Source of the DNA: Methanobacteriota archaeon
GTDB taxonomy: Archaea; Thermoplasmatota; Poseidoniia; Poseidoniales; Poseidoniaceae
Length of the DNA: 11,957 bases
NCBI GenBank assembly: GCA_002719475.1
Contig: PBHQ01000039.1
Location: 4,131 to 16,087, forward strand
Direction: 5' to 3'
Below are positions 7,497 through 11,957 of this stretch, one piece after another (positions within the stretch are counted from its first letter, which is position 1; every line of letters starts with the position of its first letter). The notes under the pieces are model-generated. The model made no database searches. It was given only the letters and a program-made list of their open reading frames with translations, and had not been told where the DNA came from. A program made the translations under genes and the position numbers.

Positions 7497-7501
7497 GGAG
7501 G
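7495..7501 (+). promoter_or_regulatory. Shine-Dalgarno that decides the rpo3 start
   Basis: GAGGAGG overlaps the rps11 stop. The first in-frame ATG (7503) is only 1 nt downstream, too close to use, while the second ATG (7509) is 7 nt away. The second is therefore the likely start. Confidence 0.7.
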
Positions 7502-7508
7502 AATGAAA

Positions 7509-8435
7509 ATGAAGAGTAAGATTATCGATGGCTGGCCAAAGGGCCGACAAATCAAGATTCATTTGACAGAGACTGATGCAGCTCAGGTCAATGCCATTCG
7601 CAGAGCAATTATTTCCGATGTACCAAAGATGGCAATCAGTAAGGTGCGTTTTGAACTTGGACAGATACAGGACCAGAAAGGAGAGTATTTCGAATCCGTT
7701 AACGCACTTCCTGATGAAGTCATAGCACATAGATTGGCAATGATTCCAATTCCCACTTTCTTGGACGAATTTATGTTCCCTGATGAGGATCCAGCAAACC
7801 AAGGATTACCAGAGGACCAGTGGGGTAGTCCAGATAGTCAGATTATCTACCACTGTTCAGTAAGGGGCCCAAGTTCCGAGAACCGAGAAGAGAAGAGAAC
7901 AGTCTATGCTTCTGATCTCAATGTACTAGGGGAGACGAAGTTGCAGATTGCAGAAGAGCATCATCAGATTCCATTGACTACACTGTTACATGGCCAATAT
8001 TTGGAATTCTATGCTTATGCGACCCTTGGAAGAGGTAGGGACCATGCTAAGTGGGCTCCTGCTTCAGCGATTGCCTTCCACAAGAGAGAGATTGTGAAAC
8101 TTCAAAATAAATCTCGAGCAAAGGTATTGTTTGACCTAGATCTTGGAATCAAGGCGTCGGACTTCAACAAAGACGGATTGATTGAGGACTTTGCTAAGGT
8201 GGAAGAAGTTCGCAAGGCACTGGCACAGGTCGGATCAGGCACAGGTCGAGATGGTGATTTCAATGATGCAAAGGGCAACCCTGCGATAACCATTGAAACT
8301 GTTGAAGGCGAGTATGTTCTTTCATTCGATTCTGATGGTTCGTTAGCACCAGCAGAGATTTTCAACAGAGCTTGTGAAGTTCTATCAGAATGCTTTGATT
8401 CCTTGTCTGAAGAATTGAAAGCAGTTCTAGCATGA
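7509..8435 (+). CDS. rpo3: DNA-directed RNA polymerase subunit Rpo3 (subunit D)
   Basis: Archaeal counterpart of bacterial alpha N-terminal domain and eukaryotic Rpb3. It pairs with Rpo11 to nucleate assembly of RNA polymerase. From ATG 7509 it has 308 residues. The alpha-like dimerisation motif DAAQVNAIRRAIISDVP (about 23-39), LPDEVIAHRLAMIPI (67-81) and ATLGRGRDHAKWAPAS (171-186) are all clear, and the C-terminal helix after residue 280 matches the dimer interface. Many archaeal Rpo3 proteins carry a ferredoxin-like domain with cysteines holding one or two Fe-S clusters. Here only C116, C289 and C295 exist, scattered, so there is no cluster-binding motif. The region from about residue 191 to 260 is instead hydrophilic, with a loop GSGTGRDGDFND. 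It is longer than most archaeal versions. An ATG two codons upstream (7503) is disfavoured by the ribosome site spacing. Confidence 0.95.
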   Translation: MKSKIIDGWPKGRQIKIHLTETDAAQVNAIRRAIISDVPKMAISKVRFELGQIQDQKGEYFESVNALPDEVIAHRLAMIPIPTFLDEFMFPDEDPANQGLPEDQWGSPDSQIIYHCSVRGPSSENREEKRTVYASDLNVLGETKLQIAEEHHQIPLTTLLHGQYLEFYAYATLGRGRDHAKWAPASAIAFHKREIVKLQNKSRAKVLFDLDLGIKASDFNKDGLIEDFAKVEEVRKALAQVGSGTGRDGDFNDAKGNPAITIETVEGEYVLSFDSDGSLAPAEIFNRACEVLSECFDSLSEELKAVLA

Positions 8436-8487
8436 ATTTAGCGACAGGCCCATGTGCTTGTACTGTCTCCATAATCTTGGAGGTTGA
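8436..8487 (+). other. Short spacer between rpo3 and pantoate kinase
   Basis: A 52-base gap with no visible TATA box, hairpin or T-run. Its end holds the ribosome site GGAGG (8479-8483). Whether pantoate kinase is read from the ribosomal operon transcript or from its own promoter cannot be decided from the sequence. Confidence 0.4.
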
Positions 8488-9420
8488 ATGATGCGGGTTG
8501 TTGAGCATGCTTCGGGACATGTCACTCTATTGTTCAGCATATTTTCAGATAACGAAGATCTGTTGTATCAAGGTAGTAGAGGAGCAGGATTCTGTGTTAA
8601 GGCAGGAGTTGAGTGCCAAATATCAGCGAGAGACCCAGTAGATTCTGAAGGATTCAATCTCAGCATCTCAGTAAACACTCCCGAGGGTCCATTAGACTCA
8701 GAGGAATCTGCTTTTCTTTACGTCGATGTGTTTGAAGAATTTCTTTCTCGAGATTTGCTTGATGAGGGGAAAGAGTATCTTGTCGATGTTATGTTAGAAT
8801 TACCTATGAGTCAAGGCTTTGGAATGTCTGCTGCAGGTGCTTTGGCTTGCGCTCAAGCTCTGTCTAGATTAAGCGAATCTTCAATCAACCCTGCAACGAT
8901 TGCGCATATCATCGAGAGGCGCAACTCTTCGGGATTGGGGGATGTTTTAGCAGCATCAGTTGGAGGCGTTGAATTGCGTTTACAACCAGGTGCGCCCCCG
9001 GCTCCTGGCAAAGCAGTATCATTTCCTATTGAACGCGAAGTAATTCTATGTTGGGACCCTGAAGCGAATAGGCATACTAGCACATATATCGATGATGTAA
9101 ATTGGCAAAAATCGATTAGTGCAGCGGGAGAAGATTCCCTTTCGAGACTTTCAGTTGGAGAGTGGAATGAATCTAGGTGGTTGGAGTTATTAGATGAGGC
9201 AGATTGTTTTGCAAAAAATGCCGGGATGCTGGAAGAAAAAGGCAGGAACGACTTGCTTCAAAAAATCAAGAATTTGCTTCCTAGTGGATTTAGAGCATTA
9301 TCATGCATGTTAGGAACTTCAGTTTGTATTGTAGCAGAAGATTCGACACAAGATTTAGACGGGATAGACAAGATACTTGCAGATAACGAGATATCTTGTA
9401 TCAGGACTTCTATTCAATGA
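8488..9420 (+). CDS. Pantoate kinase (archaeal CoA biosynthesis, GHMP superfamily)
   Basis: Phosphorylates pantoate with ATP, the archaeal alternative to pantothenate kinase; phosphopantothenate synthetase then adds beta-alanine. The 310-residue sequence follows the pantoate kinase pattern: SGHVTLLFSIF (about 9-19) as the first GHMP motif, QGSRGAGFCVKAGV (28-41) typical of this family, the phosphate-binding glycine motif LPMSQGFGMSAAGALACAQAL (about 105-125), SGLGDVLAASVGGVELR (148-164) and a PGAPP turn (167-171). The catalytic glycine-rich loop has AAGALA where many members have SSAGALS or GAGALS. ATG at 8488 is 4 nt after GGAGG and ATG at 8491 is 7 nt after it; either may be used, the second with better spacing. 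The partner synthetase gene is not in the window. The 3' end overlaps the convergent TPD gene by 7 nt. Confidence 0.88.
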   Translation: MMRVVEHASGHVTLLFSIFSDNEDLLYQGSRGAGFCVKAGVECQISARDPVDSEGFNLSISVNTPEGPLDSEESAFLYVDVFEEFLSRDLLDEGKEYLVDVMLELPMSQGFGMSAAGALACAQALSRLSESSINPATIAHIIERRNSSGLGDVLAASVGGVELRLQPGAPPAPGKAVSFPIEREVILCWDPEANRHTSTYIDDVNWQKSISAAGEDSLSRLSVGEWNESRWLELLDEADCFAKNAGMLEEKGRNDLLQKIKNLLPSGFRALSCMLGTSVCIVAEDSTQDLDGIDKILADNEISCIRTSIQ

Positions 9421-10472
9421 CCATTTGTTTTGGATAATTCAAGAGGAACGGCATCAAGCAAGATAGTACCGGGGATATGCAGATTCTCACAATACCCATG
9501 TCTGAAAACAATTGCACCTTGCCCCCACTCTTCGATATATCGACTCATTTGTTTGATTGTCTTTTTCCGTTGGAATGAAACATCCGAACCATAGTAGTGT
9601 TTTGCATCTATCCATGCAACAGGCTCGCCATTGATTCTTACATCATCTAACAACAGCAAATCTGGAGTACGAACTGGTCTGCCATGTTCAGCCATTTGCT
9701 CAGCAACCATCTCTGGTTGGCGGCGAATCCTCACTCCTTTGTCCTCAAAGAACCTGCATAGAACGTCTTCGAAACTCTCGGCTTTTTCTTGAGTTTCACT
9801 TTGATCCACATTTGACACTCTATCCGCATCTTCTGCCTTACGAAATTGTTCAAAGTCGCGCTCATTCAAGCGATTTTCGGGATTTCGGAGATTCTCTTTG
9901 ATTTTGTTTTTTGACCAACCTCTAGCTTTCAAAATTGCCCGAAACAAGTTCATCGGAGGAAAGTCATGTTTCTTTGACAAAGCCACAATGTCTTCCCCTT
10001 CATCGTACTGTTTTCGCATTTCAATTGCTCTACGTTGCAGGGATTGGAAATTGTAAACACTCTTTTCTTGAAGTATGGCTTTACGCAGACTCAATGCTTG
10101 ATCAAGGCTGATATTCAATTTAGAACAACGTTTCTCGATTTCGTTTACTCTGTCTTCTGGTAGCCACCCCCACTCGCCCCGTTTGACAACTATGTCGATG
10201 GCTTCCGCCTCAGTCTTGAGTGGAACAGGATTTGATGGCCACTCGATATTGATGTATTGTGGATTTGCAAGGACTTTGGGGAAGGCCATAGGTCTCGGCG
10301 ATACATTGAATCGTTCAATGGCTCTATTCACTGCTTCCTTTTCCATTTCTGCGCTTCGCTTACGACTTTCTTCTATTGGAGGGCCACCATGTCGGCGTTT
10401 TCTTCGCCTTTTGCGGTTCTTTGAACCTCCATTACCCCCGCTCATCATCCTGTCGGGTGATTGACCATCCAT
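9414..10472 (-). CDS. TPD-motif PD-(D/E)XK nuclease-like protein, similar to CDIN1 (C15orf41)
   Basis: A 352-residue protein whose second half follows the eukaryotic CDIN1 layout. Residues about 155-205 form a helix-turn-helix-like segment (DIVALSKKHDFPPMNLFRAILKAR, then a NPENRL turn) like the human KNGAAPVLLDLANEVDYAP... stretch ending in DPSQIPD. The C-terminal domain has helix FEDVLCRFFEDKGV (234-247), RTPDLLLLDDV (268-278, with the name-giving TPD at 269-271), WIDAKHYYGS (287-296, human WIESKASFGD) and GAIVFRHGYCENL (319-331). D271, D289 and K291 fit a PD-(D/E)XK active site, with E235 a possible helix acid. The N-terminus has a polybasic patch at residues 19-28, suggesting nucleic acid contact, and residues 90-140 form an extra helical part not in the human protein. 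The archaeal role is not known to me. Start at 10472 is the longest; Met9 or Met10 are alternatives, and no good Shine-Dalgarno settles it. Confidence 0.8.
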   Translation of the reverse strand: MDGQSPDRMMSGGNGGSKNRKRRRKRRHGGPPIEESRKRSAEMEKEAVNRAIERFNVSPRPMAFPKVLANPQYINIEWPSNPVPLKTEAEAIDIVVKRGEWGWLPEDRVNEIEKRCSKLNISLDQALSLRKAILQEKSVYNFQSLQRRAIEMRKQYDEGEDIVALSKKHDFPPMNLFRAILKARGWSKNKIKENLRNPENRLNERDFEQFRKAEDADRVSNVDQSETQEKAESFEDVLCRFFEDKGVRIRRQPEMVAEQMAEHGRPVRTPDLLLLDDVRINGEPVAWIDAKHYYGSDVSFQRKKTIKQMSRYIEEWGQGAIVFRHGYCENLHIPGTILLDAVPLELSKTNGH

Positions 10473-10580
10473 GAACCCGACGCCTTATCAATCTGTGAAT
10501 GATTGATACATAAAAATCCGCAAAATCGATTGAAAACACGCGTGCATTGGTTTCAAGGAGGAAAGGAGAATCGGAGAACC
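10473..10580. promoter_or_regulatory. Divergent promoter region between the TPD gene and the repeat-protein gene
   Basis: A 108-base AT-rich gap. The stretch TACATAAAAA (10507-10516) reads TTTTTATGTA on the minus strand, a possible TATA box about 35-45 nt ahead of the TPD gene start, which would give a very short leader. For the plus-strand gene the region 10555-10576 is purine-rich with repeated GGAG units; the one at 10573-10576 is 4 nt from the ATG and the one at 10565-10568 is 12 nt away. The promoter call rests on composition and spacing only. Confidence 0.4.
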
Positions 10581-11957
10581 ATGTCAACTCGTGTGGCAAC
10601 CTTCCTCAGTACTTTGTTGGTATTCTGCTTATTGGTGAATATTGCATCACCAGTTGATGAAAAGAAACCTGAAAACATCGAAATGGACAACACATTCGAA
10701 GATGTATTCACTTCAGCACGAAACTTGGCGGGTTGGTCATTATCTGCCGGGGGCTTTGAAGATGATTTGGTTAGGGGATACGATGTTGGGCCAGATGGCT
10801 CAATCTATATTGTTGGCAGTTTTACTGGTTCGATGATTTACGGGGGCTCCGGAGTTCAAGCGACCAATATGCAAGGCGATGAAGACCTTTTCGTCGGCAA
10901 AATTTCATCTCAAGGCGAATGGTTATGGTTAGTTTCTGGAGGTACTGAAGGGGCAGATAATGCCAATGATATCAGTGTTGATGTTCGCGATGGTTCTGCA
11001 TATGTTACTGGATCATATTGTTTAGGCACGGCAGGAATGTCTTGCAATATACAATTGGGTTCTCTCTCTCCGCTTGGTAAGGCTTCTGATGATGATGATG
11101 GCTATGGATGGATAGCGAGAATAGATAGCAGTGGTAATTGGCAATGGGCTAAGAATTTCGGCTCCAGTATGTCTGATCAAGGAATGTCGGTCATAACAGA
11201 TGGAAATGGCAGTGTTTACCATACAGGCCTGTATATGAATATGATAGAAATTGGAACAGAATTCCTGCCCGGAACAGAAGCCTATTCTCTCTTTTTCGCA
11301 AAGATGGATGATAGTGGAACATGGGAATGGGCTAAGGCAGGAGCTAGCCCTGAAGGGATAGAGCCCTTTGGAGGGGCATGTTTGGATTCCATGGGACAAC
11401 CCTGGTTCACTGGTTCATTCACAGGTTCGATAATGCTTGAAGAGAAGTTATTGAGTTCGTTAGGTGGCGCCGACATCTATGTCATTCGTATGAATAAGAC
11501 GGGAGAATTTGCAATAGCTGCTGAGGCTGGAGGTAATGGAGATGATTGGGGACATTCTTGCACCGTTGATGGATTAGGCACTATAACAATAGTTGGCAAT
11601 TTTGAAAATGATTTCAATGCAGGCTCATTGAATGCAACAAGTAGTGGATGGTTAGATGCATTCATTGTAACGATCGACAGCAATGGAACGTGGCAACATC
11701 TGGATACATTCGGAGGAAATGGATATGACGTCGTCCATTCAATGGACATCACTCCGAATGGAGAAAAGGTAGTTGTTGGAAGTATGTCGGACAGTCTGAC
11801 CATTGGCCAGAACAGTTTGACCTCCGCTGGTGGTAGCGACGTCATGTTTCTTACATTTTCACAAAATGGAACTTTATCGGGCGCTATGACAGCTGGTGGC
11901 CCTGCTGATGACAATGGTTTAGGAGTAACCATTGGAGGAGACGGCTCACCAATTGTG
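10581..11957 (+). CDS. Exported beta-propeller-like repeat protein (3' end beyond window)
   Basis: 459 codons are open from ATG 10581 to the window edge with no stop. Residues 5-23 (VATFLSTLLVFCLLVNIAS) form a hydrophobic signal peptide or anchor, so the protein is probably secreted or surface-bound. The rest consists of repeats of 61-62 residues. Each unit has a turn such as SSGNWQWAK or DSGTWEWAK, then (A)GG, an acidic D-x-(G/A) stretch, a DGxGxxYxTGxF strand pair, and an F-x-(A/G)-K-(I/M) strand. The equivalent W/F/L positions fall at residues 52, 114, 187, 248, 310, 371 and 432. The third interval is 73 because of an insert with two cysteines (C143, C152 region) and a run of four Asp. This resembles SBBP (beta-propeller) repeats. 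Function is unknown; binding or adhesion outside the cell is inference. Low charge from Lys/Arg and high Asp/Gly/Ser fit an extracellular marine protein. Ligand and total length cannot be seen. Confidence 0.82.
   Translation, partial: MSTRVATFLSTLLVFCLLVNIASPVDEKKPENIEMDNTFEDVFTSARNLAGWSLSAGGFEDDLVRGYDVGPDGSIYIVGSFTGSMIYGGSGVQATNMQGDEDLFVGKISSQGEWLWLVSGGTEGADNANDISVDVRDGSAYVTGSYCLGTAGMSCNIQLGSLSPLGKASDDDDGYGWIARIDSSGNWQWAKNFGSSMSDQGMSVITDGNGSVYHTGLYMNMIEIGTEFLPGTEAYSLFFAKMDDSGTWEWAKAGASPEGIEPFGGACLDSMGQPWFTGSFTGSIMLEEKLLSSLGGADIYVIRMNKTGEFAIAAEAGGNGDDWGHSCTVDGLGTITIVGNFENDFNAGSLNATSSGWLDAFIVTIDSNGTWQHLDTFGGNGYDVVHSMDITPNGEKVVVGSMSDSLTIGQNSLTSAGGSDVMFLTFSQNGTLSGAMTAGGPADDNGLGVTIGGDGSPIV
10734..11957 (+). 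repeat. Seven protein-level tandem repeats of about 61-62 residues
   Basis: Repeat phase marked by the W-x-W or equivalent hydrophobic pair: codons at 10734, 10920, 11139, 11322, 11508, 11691 and 11874. Intervals are 62, 73, 61, 62, 61 and 61 residues. DNA identity between units is low, so the repeats are old and not recent duplications. The last unit is cut by the window edge. Confidence 0.8.

Noticed and set aside
11477..11932. 151-codon minus-strand frame within the repeat protein.
   Set aside because: The plus frame shows a signal peptide and a regular 61-62-residue repeat, while the minus frame shows no domain or ribosome site.
1..11957. CRISPR array, insertion sequence, prophage or defence cassette.
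   Set aside because: No regularly spaced DNA repeats, no transposase or integrase motifs, and no flanking terminal repeats were seen; all large frames are assigned to core genes or to the repeat protein.

Overview
The window is chromosomal DNA from an archaeon, with AT-leaning composition (estimated by eye, not counted). Archaeal markers are the large subunit of DNA polymerase D, the gene order rps13-rps4-rps11-rpo3 in archaeal versions, and a pantoate kinase, a CoA-pathway enzyme known from archaea. Acidic, uncharged-rich proteins, a secreted beta-propeller-like protein and tight gene packing suggest a mesophilic euryarchaeal/Thermoplasmatota lineage such as the marine group II/III archaea. 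This placement is inference and was not tested by any search.

Layout. Positions 1-3833 (minus) hold nearly all of DNA polymerase D subunit DP2, whose last few tens of codons lie beyond the left edge. A short divergent gap (3834-3935) separates it from a plus-strand pair: orotate phosphoribosyltransferase (pyrE) and a class I methyltransferase with a THUMP-like C-terminal domain, joined by a 9-nt gap. A 138-nt non-coding leader (5811-5948) with a run of small inverted repeats follows. It precedes the ribosomal/RNA polymerase operon rps13-rps4-rps11-rpo3 (5949-8435), where neighbours overlap or nearly touch and each gene has a strong Shine-Dalgarno sequence. Pantoate kinase follows 52 nt later on the same strand. 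It meets, tail to tail with a 7-nt overlap, a minus-strand gene for a TPD-motif nuclease-like protein resembling eukaryotic CDIN1 (C15orf41). A divergent gap (10473-10580) leads to an exported repeat protein with a 61-62-residue period that runs off the right edge.

How the genes relate. Most of the window is core information processing: replication (DP2), translation (uS13, uS4, uS11), transcription (Rpo3), pyrimidine supply (OPRT) and CoA supply (pantoate kinase). The parts with unsettled roles are the methyltransferase, the TPD protein, the repeat protein and the structured leader before rps13. There is no mobile element, CRISPR array, tRNA, rRNA or defence cassette, and no gene-free stretch longer than about 140 bases. 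I did not find a clear new multi-gene system. The best leads are the CDIN1-like protein and the rps13 leader.
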